A stretch of DNA of 64,000 bases from Mycolicibacterium bacteremicum. Lineage in GTDB: Bacteria > Actinomycetota > Actinomycetes > Mycobacteriales > Mycobacteriaceae. Below are positions 1-8,700 of this stretch, one piece after another. Every line of letters begins with the position of its first letter. The stretch's first letter is position 1. Both the position numbers and the translations under genes were made by a program. Location of the stretch: positions 1 through 64,000 of the forward strand of contig NZ_CALUAE010000021.1 in assembly GCF_943913955.1 (NCBI RefSeq), given 5' to 3'. A model generated the notes under the pieces. It was not told where the DNA came from. It worked only from the letters and a program-made list of their open reading frames with translations, and did no database searches.

Positions 1-2
1 CC

Positions 3-1556
3 CCCGCCGATGCCGCGGCGGCCGCCACGCTCGGCGCCGCTCGGCGGGACGTGGGCCATGACGCCGCGGAGAAGACCGCGCTGGTCTCCGTCGCCTCGAC
101 GGTGAGCCCCGGTGCCGCGGTGACCGCGGCCGACGCGACGGTGCAGCCTGCGGTGACCAACAGCAGCCCACTGGGCACACCGCAGCAGTTGGCCGCCGAG
201 CGGCTGGCGCAGCGCATCGCGAACTCGCTTCCGGTCAAGCTGGTCAAACTGTTCCTGAAGGCGGGCTTCACCGCCGCCGCTCACCGGCAGTTCGACCGGG
301 TCGGCGGACCCGACCAGGAGAATCTCGCCCGGCTGGAGGCGGCGGTGAACGCCTACGCCATGGCGGCGGCCTTCCAGCAGCAGCTGCTCAACTCGGCCAG
401 ACCGACCGTCGTCATGCAGGTGGCACCGCCGCACACCTGGTACGGCCAGTCGGTGGGGGCCTCGCGCATCCTCTACGACAACCCGGACACCATCTACCGC
501 TTCATGGGTGTCAACGGCGCCTCGTCCTATGTCATCACCGGCAAGTTCGCCGACCCCGACAACCTGCCCGCCGACACCAGCTTCAGCGTGCTCACCGGAT
601 TGACCGGCAACACCGCGGCGGTGCTGACCAAGGACCAGCTGGTGCTCGGGCCCGATGGCAGCTTCACCATCACCGTCGACCGCACCCCGGCCGGTGGGCG
701 CACCAATCATCTGCAGCTGACCGCCGACACCACCATCATCGCGACCCGGAACACACTGTCCGACTGGGCAACCCAGACGCCGATGAGCCTGGAGATCACC
801 CGGGTGGGTGGTCCACCGAACAGTCTGTTCAGTCAGCTCGGCGGCTTCGCGATCCCCGGTATCGGCCCGACGGTGGTGCGCAATCCGGTGCTGACCAAGC
901 TGGTCTCGCTGATTCCGCCGCTGCCGTATGTGCCCACGGTGCTGCGCGGCGCGGTGGCGGCGGTCATCATGGCACTCGGCGTGCAGCGCGAGGAGACCTA
1001 CATGAAGGTCGCCACCACCGACCCGACCACCGGTGAGCGTATCGATCCCAATGTGTTGAAGAACCCGACCCGCAATGCCGAGTTCCTGGCCACCCAATTG
1101 CAGAGCGCCGGGTACTTCCAGCTGGCCGATGACGAGGCCCTGGTCATCACCATCGATCGCGGCAGCGCCGGGTACTTCGTCGTGCCGGTCACCGACGACT
1201 GGACGGTCACCGAGGACTACTGGAACGAGCAGACCAGCCTGAACAACGCCCAGGCCGAGGCCGACGACGCCGGCGCGACCACCTACACGATCGTGATATC
1301 GCCGGGCGATCCGGGTGTGGCCAACTGGGTCTCCACCGGCGGGCTGAACCAGGGCACCATCTCGATCCGCTTCCAGGATCTGGATCCCGACGCGGTGAGT
1401 CTGCCGACGGTGAACGCCAGGGTGGTTCGGCTGGAGGACCTGCCCGCCGAACTGCCGCCGACCACCCGCTTTCTGACGGCGGCCGAGCGGGCCGCCCAGA
1501 TCGCCGCGCGCAAGGCCGCTTTCGACCTGCGCTTCGCGCCGTATCCGCAGCCCTGA
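3..1556 (+). CDS. Secreted-type protein of unknown function, DUF1214-like, 5'-truncated by window edge
   Basis: The reading frame is open from the window edge (position 3) with no stop, and the residues before the GTG at 51 are Ala-rich, so the true start is probably upstream and this is a C-terminal part of at least 517 residues. The central part (a run around TWYGQSVGASRILYDNPDT, then YRFMGVNGASSYVITGKF) resembles the DUF1214-type domain of actinobacterial proteins of unknown role; a Pro-rich hydrophobic stretch follows near residues 285-325. The C-terminus is charged and ends in RFAPYPQP. It ends 22 bp before the glutaminase gene on the same strand. No catalytic motif was recognised and no function is proposed. 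The GTG at 51 is only a fallback start. Confidence 0.6.
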   Translation, partial: PADAAAAATLGAARRDVGHDAAEKTALVSVASTVSPGAAVTAADATVQPAVTNSSPLGTPQQLAAERLAQRIANSLPVKLVKLFLKAGFTAAAHRQFDRVGGPDQENLARLEAAVNAYAMAAAFQQQLLNSARPTVVMQVAPPHTWYGQSVGASRILYDNPDTIYRFMGVNGASSYVITGKFADPDNLPADTSFSVLTGLTGNTAAVLTKDQLVLGPDGSFTITVDRTPAGGRTNHLQLTADTTIIATRNTLSDWATQTPMSLEITRVGGPPNSLFSQLGGFAIPGIGPTVVRNPVLTKLVSLIPPLPYVPTVLRGAVAAVIMALGVQREETYMKVATTDPTTGERIDPNVLKNPTRNAEFLATQLQSAGYFQLADDEALVITIDRGSAGYFVVPVTDDWTVTEDYWNEQTSLNNAQAEADDAGATTYTIVISPGDPGVANWVSTGGLNQGTISIRFQDLDPDAVSLPTVNARVVRLEDLPAELPPTTRFLTAAERAAQIAARKAAFDLRFAPYPQP

Positions 1557-1578
1557 GCGGTCCACCTAGAATCCAGTT

Positions 1579-2871
1579 GTGTCCCAGCTGGTGCAGAACT
1601 ACCTCGACCGGATCCGCCACGAGTATCAGAGCGTCGACGACGGAGAGCTGGCGGACTACATCCCCGAACTGGCTCAGGTCGACCCGGCCGGCTTCGGCCT
1701 GGCGCTGTCCTCGGCGGACGGGTATGTCTACCGATCAGGGGATGCGACACGGGAATTCACCATCCAGTCGGTCTCGAAGCCGTTCACCTACGCCCTCGCA
1801 CTGGACAGATCGGGGCCCGCGGCGGTCGATGCGAAGATCGGTGTGGAGCCCACGGGTGAGGCCTTCAACGAGATCAGCGTCGATCCGGCCACCAAACGGC
1901 CCAAGAATCCGATGATCAACGCCGGTGCCATCGCCGCGGTGTCACTGGTTCCGGCGTCCTCGGCCGAGGAACGCTTCGCGCTCATCCGGGACTATTACTC
2001 GGCCTTCGCCGGCCGTCGGCTCGAACTCGACCACGATGTCTACACCTCGGAGAAGGCGACCGGTAACCGGAACCGGGCGATCGCCTACATGCTGGCCAGT
2101 TTCGGTGTGCTCGACGGTGATCCGGACGAGGTTCTCGACGTGTATTACCGGCAATGCTCACTGAAGGTCACCGCGGTCGACCTGGCCCGGATGGCCGCGA
2201 CCCTGGCCCGCAGCGGGGTGAACCCGCTGACCGGGCGCCGGGTCACCGATGCTGCCGTGGTCCGCCGCACGCTGTCGGTGATGGTGACCTGCGGGATGTA
2301 CGACGGGGCCGGCGATTGGGTCACCGAGGTCGGCCTGCCCGCCAAGAGTGGGGTGGGCGGTGGAGTGCTGGCAGTGCTTCCCGGACAGGTGGGCATCGGA
2401 ACCTATTCACCCCTGTTGGACCCGAAGGGCAACAGCATCCGCTCGGTATTGTTGTGCCGCAGGCTTTCCGAGGAGCTCGGTCTGCACTTCTTGACGGTGT
2501 CGCGGGACTCGCGGGCCACCATGCGGGCGAGCTATGAGCCACGTCCCGGCGTGCGGGTCTTCGAGACACACGGTGACCTGCTGTTCCCGGGCGCCGAGCA
2601 GGTCGTCCGCACCATCGAACGGGCTTGTGCCGAGCTGGATGTCGCGATCCTGGACGTGTCGCGCATCGACGATATCGATGCTGCGGCCCGCAAGATGTTC
2701 GCCGGTATGGGCGCCGAGCTGCGGGCGCTTGGCAAGCTGAGCTATCTCGTCGACCCGGACGGCATCGTGACACCCGAGGACGCCGACACCCGGTCGCTGT
2801 ACGAGCAGATTCGGTTCCGCACCGTCGAGGACGCCGTCGTGGCCGCGACGGCCGGGCTGGGGTCCCGCTAG
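1579..2871 (+). CDS. glsA: Glutaminase with C-terminal STAS-like domain
   Basis: Hydrolyses L-glutamine to glutamate and ammonia in the cytoplasm. Residues 1-305 form a serine-dependent glutaminase domain of the beta-lactamase-like fold: the SVSK motif gives nucleophile Ser64 and Lys67, and the family signature NPMINAGAI follows near residue 111-119. Residues about 320-425 (GVRVFETHGDLLFPGAEQ, then VAILDVSRIDDID) read as a STAS-type domain, an arrangement common in actinobacterial glutaminases and usually taken as regulatory or oligomerising. Length 430 aa versus about 310 for the single-domain enzyme. GTG start at 1579. The last 4 bp overlap the convergent adenylate cyclase gene, so the 3' ends are shared. 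Confidence 0.92.
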   Translation: MSQLVQNYLDRIRHEYQSVDDGELADYIPELAQVDPAGFGLALSSADGYVYRSGDATREFTIQSVSKPFTYALALDRSGPAAVDAKIGVEPTGEAFNEISVDPATKRPKNPMINAGAIAAVSLVPASSAEERFALIRDYYSAFAGRRLELDHDVYTSEKATGNRNRAIAYMLASFGVLDGDPDEVLDVYYRQCSLKVTAVDLARMAATLARSGVNPLTGRRVTDAAVVRRTLSVMVTCGMYDGAGDWVTEVGLPAKSGVGGGVLAVLPGQVGIGTYSPLLDPKGNSIRSVLLCRRLSEELGLHFLTVSRDSRATMRASYEPRPGVRVFETHGDLLFPGAEQVVRTIERACAELDVAILDVSRIDDIDAAARKMFAGMGAELRALGKLSYLVDPDGIVTPEDADTRSLYEQIRFRTVEDAVVAATAGLGSR

Positions 2872-4484
2872 TCGGCGTGCTGGTGCGGCACGGCCAGCCG
2901 GGTCGGCTCGTCGAGGCCGCGCAGGGTGATCTGCTCGCCCAACGACCAATGCGCCCGCTCGGATTCCGACGCTTTCTCCACGGTGTTCGACGAAGCCACC
3001 AGATGGCCGGGCACCGTCTTGGAGTGCTCGCACAACCGCGCGGCCTCGTTGACGGGCTCACCGATCACGGTGTATTCGAAACGCTCCTTGGCGCCGACGT
3101 TGCCGGCGACCACCTGACCGGCGGCCACGCCGATCCCGGCATCCAGTTCGGGTACCTCGGCACGCAGCCGCTCGGCCATCGCCCGCGCGGCCGAAAGGGC
3201 CTCGTCCTCGGCATTGTCCAGTGACACCGGTGCACCGAACACGGCCAGCACCGCGTCACCTTCGAACTTGTTGACCAGGCCGTGATGTCGGTCCACCTCG
3301 TCGACGACGACGGCGAAGAAACGGTTGAGCAGTTCGACGACCTCGACGGCGGGCCGGCTGGTCACCAGCTTGGTGGAACCGATGATGTCGATGAAAATGA
3401 CTGCGGCATGGCGTTCCTCGCCGCCGAGCTGGGGCCGCTCCTTCTCCGCCAGCAGGGCCACCTCCCGGCCCACATGCCTGCCGAACAGGTCACGCACGCG
3501 CTCGCGTTCGCGCAAACCGTCGACCATGGAGTTGAATCCGCGCTGCAGCTGGCCCAGCTCGGTGCCGTCGAACACCACCAGGTTGGTCTCCAGGTCACCG
3601 CGTTCCACCCGGTTGAGTGCCGAACGGACCACCCGCACCGGAGTCGCGGTCAGCCAGGCCAGGATCCACATCAGGATGAAGCCGAAGACCAACGCGAACA
3701 GGGCCAGGATCATCACCGCCACGGCGAACTGGGTGGGCGAGACGATCTGGATCGAGAGCGTGATGATGGCCGCCAGCAGGATGCCCAGCACCGGCACCCC
3801 GGAACCCAGCGCCCAGACCGTCAGCGTCCGGCCCATGATGCCGGGCGCGAAACGGCGCGGCGGGGGACCGACCTCCAGCGCCTGCGCGGCGACCGGTCGC
3901 AGTGCGAACTCGGTGAAGAGGTAGCAGCTGGCCGACACCACGATGCCGGGGAAGCTGATACCGAGCAGCACCTTGGGTACGTAGTTGGTGTCCTGCAGGC
4001 CGTAGAGCAGGGTGAGCAGGACGGTGCCGCCACTCCACAGGGCGAGCAGCACACGGGTCAGCCGCCAGGGCGCGAAAAAGGTGTTGCTCTGGTCCTTGGG
4101 CGTCGGGACCCGTTCCTCGATGGCCCACCGGACGGTCTTGATCACGCGGTTGGTCGCCCAGACGACACCGATGATGAAGGCCAGCACGATGTAGGACGGC
4201 GCGACCGCGAAGGTGATCCAGAGGACCTTGTCGTCGAAGACGCTGGGCACCGGGAAGGTGACGGTCACGACCAGGATCGCCACGCCGACGCCGATCAGAT
4301 TGGCGCCGAGGGCGAATGTGGTCAGGATCGTCTGGATCCGTACCCGGCGCCGACGCTGGGTTTCCGAGACCCGCCCGAGAATCCACGAGCCGTACTCCGG
4401 GGTATTCGGTACCCGACCGCTCTGGTCGGTCACCTTCTCCAGCACCTGACCGAGTTGCTGCGCCCTGCTCTTCTTGGCCGTCAT
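2868..4484 (-). CDS. Membrane-bound class III adenylate cyclase with HAMP domain
   Basis: Makes cAMP from ATP; orthologous in position to M. tuberculosis Rv1320c, next to nucS. About six hydrophobic segments between residues 50 and 280 form the membrane anchor, followed by a HAMP linker (about 275-330) and the cyclase domain (about 355-525). Metal-binding Asp366 (FIDIIGST) and Asp410 (NKFEGD) are present, as are the purine-selecting Lys406 and the transition-state Arg483 with Asn479 (PVNEAAR). The second purine-selecting position, usually Asp or Thr, is Glu476 here (VIGEPVN), so the purine pocket is slightly unusual. Single copy here, whereas M. tuberculosis has a tandem family. Start ATG at 4484, divergent from nucS with 46 bp between. 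Confidence 0.9.
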   Translation of the reverse strand: MTAKKSRAQQLGQVLEKVTDQSGRVPNTPEYGSWILGRVSETQRRRRVRIQTILTTFALGANLIGVGVAILVVTVTFPVPSVFDDKVLWITFAVAPSYIVLAFIIGVVWATNRVIKTVRWAIEERVPTPKDQSNTFFAPWRLTRVLLALWSGGTVLLTLLYGLQDTNYVPKVLLGISFPGIVVSASCYLFTEFALRPVAAQALEVGPPPRRFAPGIMGRTLTVWALGSGVPVLGILLAAIITLSIQIVSPTQFAVAVMILALFALVFGFILMWILAWLTATPVRVVRSALNRVERGDLETNLVVFDGTELGQLQRGFNSMVDGLRERERVRDLFGRHVGREVALLAEKERPQLGGEERHAAVIFIDIIGSTKLVTSRPAVEVVELLNRFFAVVVDEVDRHHGLVNKFEGDAVLAVFGAPVSLDNAEDEALSAARAMAERLRAEVPELDAGIGVAAGQVVAGNVGAKERFEYTVIGEPVNEAARLCEHSKTVPGHLVASSNTVEKASESERAHWSLGEQITLRGLDEPTRLAVPHQHAD

Positions 4485-4530
4485 CGTGGCGTCAGCCTAG
4501 TGACTCGGGTGAAACATCTATGGTGGTTCG

Positions 4531-5205
4531 GTGCGCCTCGTCATCGCCCAGTGCACCGTCGATTACGTCGGACGCCTCACCGCCCATCTCCCGTCGGCCC
4601 GTCGGCTGCTGTTGTTCAAGGCAGACGGCTCGGTCAGCGTGCATGCCGATGACCGTGCCTACAAGCCGTTGAACTGGATGAGTCCGCCGTGCTGGACCAC
4701 CGAGCAGACCGCCGACGGCGGCGCCTCGCTGTGGGTCGTGGAGAACAAGGCCGGCGAACAGCTGCGTATCACGCTGGAGGACATCGAGCACGATTCCAGC
4801 CATGAGCTCGGGGTGGACCCCGGTCTGGTCAAGGACGGCGTGGAGGCGCACCTGCAGGCGCTGCTCGCCGAGCACGTCGAGCTGCTGGGAGCGGGCTTCA
4901 CCCTGGTGCGCCGGGAGTACATGACCGCCATCGGTCCGGTCGATCTGATGTGCCGCGACGAGACCGGGCGGGCGGTGGCGGTGGAGATCAAGCGGCGCGG
5001 TGAGATCGACGGCGTCGAACAGCTGACCCGATATCTCGACCTGCTCAACCGCGACACCCTGCTCGCCCCGGTCAGCGGTGTGTTCGCCGCCCAGCAGATC
5101 AAACCGCAGGCGCGCACCCTGGCCGAGGACCGCGGAATCCGTTGTCTGATATTGGATTACGACAAGATGCGCGGGCTCGACAGCGACGAGTTCCGGCTGT
5201 TCTGA
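4531..5205 (+). CDS. nucS: Mismatch-specific endonuclease NucS/EndoMS
   Basis: Cuts both strands at G-T, G-G and T-T mismatches and provides the non-canonical mismatch repair of mycobacteria, which lack MutS/MutL. The 224-residue length is typical. The C-terminal nuclease domain carries the catalytic set Asp138 (GPVDLM), Glu152 and Lys154 (VEIKRR), and the protein ends in DSDEFRLF, the type of C-terminal peptide that binds the sliding clamp. The N-terminal half is the DNA-binding and dimerisation domain. GTG start at 4531. Ortholog of Rv1321; the next gene follows after 16 bp on the same strand and is probably co-transcribed. Confidence 0.95.
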   Translation: MRLVIAQCTVDYVGRLTAHLPSARRLLLFKADGSVSVHADDRAYKPLNWMSPPCWTTEQTADGGASLWVVENKAGEQLRITLEDIEHDSSHELGVDPGLVKDGVEAHLQALLAEHVELLGAGFTLVRREYMTAIGPVDLMCRDETGRAVAVEIKRRGEIDGVEQLTRYLDLLNRDTLLAPVSGVFAAQQIKPQARTLAEDRGIRCLILDYDKMRGLDSDEFRLF

Positions 5206-5221
5206 TGGCTCGCTGCTCGTA

Positions 5222-5506
5222 ATGGGGCGCCGTAATCGGGCCCGCCGCGACCAGAACCGGCCGTCGCCTGCGCTGCACACGCGACGGGTCGAGATCGGCC
5301 CGGACGGTGTCGATCACGAGGTGCGCTCGGTCCCGGCCTCGCGCGCCGACAAGACGTATCGGTGTCCGGGATGCGATCACGAGATCCGACCCGGCGTGGC
5401 GCACATCGTGGCGATCCCACTTGACGATGTCGAGGATCGCAGGCACTGGCACACCTCGTGCTGGACCAACCGGTCCCGGCGCGGGCCTACCCGCCGGTGG
5501 TCGTGA
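5222..5506 (+). CDS. Small conserved protein with zinc-ribbon-like CxxC motif
   Basis: A 94-residue basic protein, conserved beside nucS in mycobacteria, where it is often labelled ATP/GTP-binding protein without clear support. It has Arg-rich ends and a central block with Cys-x-x-Cys (RCPGCDHE) followed by two His and a further Cys (HWHTSC), which would suit a single zinc site. No nucleotide-binding P-loop is visible, so the usual label is not supported by the sequence. A nucleic-acid or protein-binding role is plausible but is only inferred from charge and the cysteine pattern. It starts 16 bp after nucS and ends 6 bp before the convergent epimerase gene. Confidence 0.75.
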   Translation: MGRRNRARRDQNRPSPALHTRRVEIGPDGVDHEVRSVPASRADKTYRCPGCDHEIRPGVAHIVAIPLDDVEDRRHWHTSCWTNRSRRGPTRRWS

Positions 5507-5512
5507 GGACGG

Positions 5513-5989
5513 TCAGTGTTCGGCCGCGGCGTTCGGCTCGACGAGCTCGATCAGCACGCCGCCGGCATCCTTGGGGTGGATGAAGTTGATCCGCGAATCC
5601 GCGGTACCGCGCCGCGGTGCGTCGTAGAGCAGCCGGACGCCGTCGGCGCGCAGCTTCTCCGACAGCGTGTCGATGTCGCTGGTGCGGTAGGCGAGCTGCT
5701 GCAGACCCGGTCCGTTGCGGTCGAGGAACTTGGCGATGGTGGACTTCTCGTCCAGCGGAGCCAGCAGCTGGATCTGGGCGCTGCCCTTTGCGGCGCCGCG
5801 CACCGACAGCATCGCCTCGCGGACGCCCTGCTCCTCGTTGGTCTCCTCGTGCAGCACGATCATGCCGAGGTGGTCGTGGTACCACTTGGCCGCCGCGTCC
5901 AGGTCGGGCACGGCGATACCCACGTGATCGATGGCGGTCACCAAGGCGCTGGCAAGCGCCGGGCGGGCATCGGCGTGATCGGTGGTCAT
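5513..5989 (-). CDS. mce: Methylmalonyl-CoA epimerase
   Basis: Interconverts (R)- and (S)-methylmalonyl-CoA in propionyl-CoA metabolism. The 158-residue protein has the two paired beta-alpha-beta modules of the vicinal-oxygen-chelate superfamily: IDHVGIAVPDLDAAAKWY at the N-terminus contributes the first metal His, and the C-terminal module ends with GGVLIELVEP carrying the metal-binding Glu. Ortholog of Rv1322A. It diverges from the thiolase gene fadA4 and shares an 84-bp promoter region with it. The gene supplies an activity also relevant to the B12-dependent acyl-CoA mutase encoded about 45 kb away at 50.8-52.8 kb, but nothing in the sequence ties them directly. Confidence 0.92.
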   Translation of the reverse strand: MTTDHADARPALASALVTAIDHVGIAVPDLDAAAKWYHDHLGMIVLHEETNEEQGVREAMLSVRGAAKGSAQIQLLAPLDEKSTIAKFLDRNGPGLQQLAYRTSDIDTLSEKLRADGVRLLYDAPRRGTADSRINFIHPKDAGGVLIELVEPNAAAEH

Positions 5990-6073
5990 AGGCTAAAGGT
6001 AACCTGATTCAGCGCTTTTTAAGCCTGTGTGATAGGCCACACTAGGCCGTTACGGAACCCTTGGAGGATGCAA

Positions 6074-7255
6074 ATGACGACCTCGGTGATCGTTGCCGGT
6101 GCCCGTACCCCGGTGGGCAAGCTGATGGGGTCGCTGAAGGACTTCTCGGGCAGTGACCTGGGTGCCATCGCGATCAAGGGTGCCCTGGAGAAGGCGGGTG
6201 TGGACGCCGGTCTGGTCGGCTACGTGATCATGGGTCAGGTGCTGACCGCCGGCGCCGGGCAGATGCCCGCCCGCCAGGCCGCCGTCGCCGCCGGCATCGG
6301 CTGGGACGTGCCGGCGCTGACCATCAACAAGATGTGCCTGTCCGGTATCGACGCCATCGCCCTGGCCGATCAGCTGATCCGCGCCGGTGAGTTCGAGGTC
6401 GTCGTCGCCGGCGGTCAGGAGTCCATGAGCCAGGCCCCGCACCTGCTGCCCAAGAGCCGCGAGGGCTACAAGTACGGCGATGCCACGCTGGTCGACCACA
6501 TGGCCTACGACGGTCTGCACGATGTGTTCACCGACCAGCCGATGGGTGCGCTCACCGAGCAGCGCAACGATGTCGACCGGTTCACCCGTGCCGAGCAGGA
6601 CGAGCTGGCCGCTCAGTCCCACCAGAGGGCCGCGGCCGCCTGGAAGGACGGCGTCTACGCCGACGAGGTTGTGCCGGTGCAGATTCCGCAGCGCAAGGGC
6701 GACCCGATCGAGTTCACCGAGGACGAGGGCATCCGGGCCAACACCACCGCCGAGTCGCTGGGCGGATTGCGGCCGGCTTTCCGCAAGGACGGCACCATCA
6801 CCGCCGGATCGGCCTCGCAGATCTCCGACGGCGCGGCCGCGGTGGTCGTGATGAGCAAGGCCAAGGCCGAGGAGCTCGGCCTGGAGTGGCTGGTGGAGAT
6901 CGGCGCGCACGGTGTGGTCGCCGGCCCGGATTCCACGCTGCAGAGCCAGCCCGCCAACGCCATCAAGAAGGCGATCGCCCGGGAGGGCATCACCGTCGAC
7001 CAGCTCGACGTCATCGAGATCAACGAGGCGTTCGCCGCGGTGTCGCTGGCATCGACCAAGGAGCTCGGGGTCGACCCGGCCAAGGTGAACGTCAACGGCG
7101 GCGCCATCGCGATCGGTCACCCGATCGGTACCTCGGGCGCCCGGATCACCCTGCACGCCGCGCTGGAGTTGGCGCGCAAGGGTTCCGGCTACGCCGTCGC
7201 GGCCCTGTGCGGCGCGGGTGGCCAGGGCGACGCGCTGGTGCTGCGGAGGCCCTGA
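6074..7255 (+). CDS. fadA4: Acetyl-CoA C-acetyltransferase (thiolase)
   Basis: Biosynthetic/degradative thiolase that condenses two acetyl-CoA to acetoacetyl-CoA or performs the reverse thiolysis. The 393-residue protein has the acylated Cys88 (NKMCLSG), the GHPIGTSGAR histidine motif and the C-terminal CGAGGQG with the second catalytic Cys. The ATG at 6074 is chosen because it is preceded by GGAGG at 6064-6068 and begins the conserved MTTSVIVAGARTPVG; the frame is open 15 codons further upstream. Ortholog of Rv1323 (fadA4), next to the epimerase gene as in M. tuberculosis. Confidence 0.95.
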   Translation: MTTSVIVAGARTPVGKLMGSLKDFSGSDLGAIAIKGALEKAGVDAGLVGYVIMGQVLTAGAGQMPARQAAVAAGIGWDVPALTINKMCLSGIDAIALADQLIRAGEFEVVVAGGQESMSQAPHLLPKSREGYKYGDATLVDHMAYDGLHDVFTDQPMGALTEQRNDVDRFTRAEQDELAAQSHQRAAAAWKDGVYADEVVPVQIPQRKGDPIEFTEDEGIRANTTAESLGGLRPAFRKDGTITAGSASQISDGAAAVVVMSKAKAEELGLEWLVEIGAHGVVAGPDSTLQSQPANAIKKAIAREGITVDQLDVIEINEAFAAVSLASTKELGVDPAKVNVNGGAIAIGHPIGTSGARITLHAALELARKGSGYAVAALCGAGGQGDALVLRRP

Positions 7256-7320
7256 CCGCTGAGAATGCCCTCAGTTTGATCAACGACGCAATGTAGTAGC
7301 TGGCGTCGCGCTCGGGCACA

Positions 7321-7701
7321 ATGGCGCCCATGGCAAACAAGTATGACGTCCGCAGCGCTGCGGGCTGGTTCCGGATCGTCGCGATCGCCGAGGCGCTCAG
7401 CTGGGCGGGCCTGCTGGTCGGGATGTACTTCAAGTACCTGGCGGGCTCGCCCACCGAGGTCGGCGTGAAGATCTTCGGGCCCATCCACGGCGGCGTCTTC
7501 ATTGCCTTCGTCGTGGCCGCCGTGGTGGTCGGTATCCAGCGGAAGTGGAACCTCGTCACCTGGGCGCTGGCGTTGCTGGGCAGCATCGTCCCGCTGGGAA
7601 GTGTGATCTTCGTCATCTGGGCCGACAAGCTCGGCCGGATCGACGGCATCGCGTCGCCCGCCGTCGCCACCGGCACGGTGACGCCCCAAACCGCGGCGTG
7701 A
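7321..7701 (+). CDS. DUF3817 integral membrane protein
   Basis: A 126-residue protein with three or four predicted hydrophobic helices (around 25-45, 55-75, 78-100) and the DUF3817 pattern of Gly-Pro-Ile-His-Gly-Gly (GPIHGG) in the second half. DUF3817 proteins are small inner-membrane proteins of unknown role, common in actinobacteria. A second member lies at 30775-31128. The ATG at 7330 (MANKYDV) is an equally good start. It ends 13 bp before the YbbN gene and is probably in its operon. Confidence 0.85.
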   Translation: MAPMANKYDVRSAAGWFRIVAIAEALSWAGLLVGMYFKYLAGSPTEVGVKIFGPIHGGVFIAFVVAAVVVGIQRKWNLVTWALALLGSIVPLGSVIFVIWADKLGRIDGIASPAVATGTVTPQTAA

Positions 7702-7714
7702 CAAACTTGGGGGC

Positions 7715-8602
7715 GTGACACGACCACGCCCCACTGTCGGTCCGGCGCTCGCCGGTGCATTCGATCTGTCGGCCCTGAAGGCCCCGCCGCCGGGCCGCGA
7801 GGGTGCGGCCACCGTGCCGGCCGGCGCGGTGGAGGTCACCGAGGCCAATCTCGAAGCCGAGGTGCTGGCCCGGTCCGGTGAGATCCCCGTCGTCGTGCTG
7901 CTGTGGACCCCGCGCAGTGATGCCAGCGTGCAACTGGCCGACACGCTGGCCGCGCTGGTCCAGGACGACGGCGGCACCTGGTCGCTGGCCACCGTCAACG
8001 TCGACACCACCCCGCGGGTGGCGCAGATGTTCGGCGTGCAGGCCGTTCCGACCGTCGTGGCCCTCGCCGGTGGTCAGCCGATCTCCAGCTTCCAGGGGCC
8101 GCAGCCGGCCGAGCAGTTGCGGCAATGGATCGACTCGCTGATCAGCGCCACCGCCGGCAAGCTCAGCGGCGTTCCCGAGCAGGGCGAGCAGACCGACCCG
8201 GCATTGGAGCAGGCCCGCGCCTACCTCGACGACGGTGACTTCGACGCTGCACTGACCGCATACCAGGACATCCTGGCCGCCAAGCCCAATGACGCCGAGG
8301 CCACCGGCGCCATCCGGCAGATCACCTTCCTGCAGCGGGCGACCACCCGCGCGCCCGAATCACCGGCCCTGGCCGACGCTGCGCCCGGCGATGTCGAGGC
8401 CGCGTTCGCCGCCGCCGATGTCGAGATCCTGCAGCAGAACGTCACCGCCGCCTTCGACCGGCTCATCGAGCTGATCAAGCGCACCGCCGGCGACGAGCGT
8501 ACGGCCGCCCGCACCCGGCTCATCGAGCTGTTCGACCTCTTCGACGCCGCGGACCCCGAGGTGATCGCCGGGCGCCGCAAGCTCGCCAACGCGCTGTATT
8601 AA
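7715..8602 (+). CDS. YbbN/CnoX-like thioredoxin-fold tetratricopeptide co-chaperone
   Basis: Cytoplasmic thioredoxin-like protein, ortholog of Rv1324. Residues about 45-150 have a thioredoxin fold, but the CxxC redox centre is replaced by Ser-Asp-Ala-Ser (TPRSDAS), so thiol-disulfide exchange at that site is not expected. The cis-Pro region (VQAVPTVVAL) is kept. Residues about 165-290 contain helical TPR-like repeats (ARAYLDDGDFDAALTAYQDI). E. coli YbbN (CnoX) uses the same architecture as a holdase that passes clients to chaperonins; a chaperone role here is inferred from that. GTG start at 7715. Confidence 0.88.
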   Translation: MTRPRPTVGPALAGAFDLSALKAPPPGREGAATVPAGAVEVTEANLEAEVLARSGEIPVVVLLWTPRSDASVQLADTLAALVQDDGGTWSLATVNVDTTPRVAQMFGVQAVPTVVALAGGQPISSFQGPQPAEQLRQWIDSLISATAGKLSGVPEQGEQTDPALEQARAYLDDGDFDAALTAYQDILAAKPNDAEATGAIRQITFLQRATTRAPESPALADAAPGDVEAAFAAADVEILQQNVTAAFDRLIELIKRTAGDERTAARTRLIELFDLFDAADPEVIAGRRKLANALY

Positions 8603-8617
8603 CTGCACGGGCAGACG

Positions 8618-8655
8618 CGTGCACCCCTGAAATCTGCGGAAATCAGGGGTACACG
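8618..8655. terminator. Bidirectional hairpin between ybbN-like gene and glgB
   Basis: CGTGCACCCCTGA at 8618-8630 pairs with TCAGGGGTACACG at 8643-8655 (13 bp with one mismatch, 12-nt loop). It lies between convergent genes. No U-tract follows, as usual for mycobacterial hairpin terminators. Confidence 0.6.
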
Positions 8656-8700
8656 AGTTCCCCCGCAAGCGGGTGGTGCCCCCAGCTCGCGAAAGGGTGG

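Noticed and set aside
3282..4652. Long open frame on the plus strand across the adenylate cyclase gene
   Set aside because: Its product is His/Arg/Gln-rich with no conserved motif; it is the high-GC shadow of the cyclase. The same applies to long frames opposite glgB, glgE, glgP, pncB, the P1 peptidase and the mutase.
7715..8602. Treating the missing CxxC of the YbbN-like protein as a novelty
   Set aside because: Loss of the redox cysteines is common in YbbN/CnoX-type proteins.
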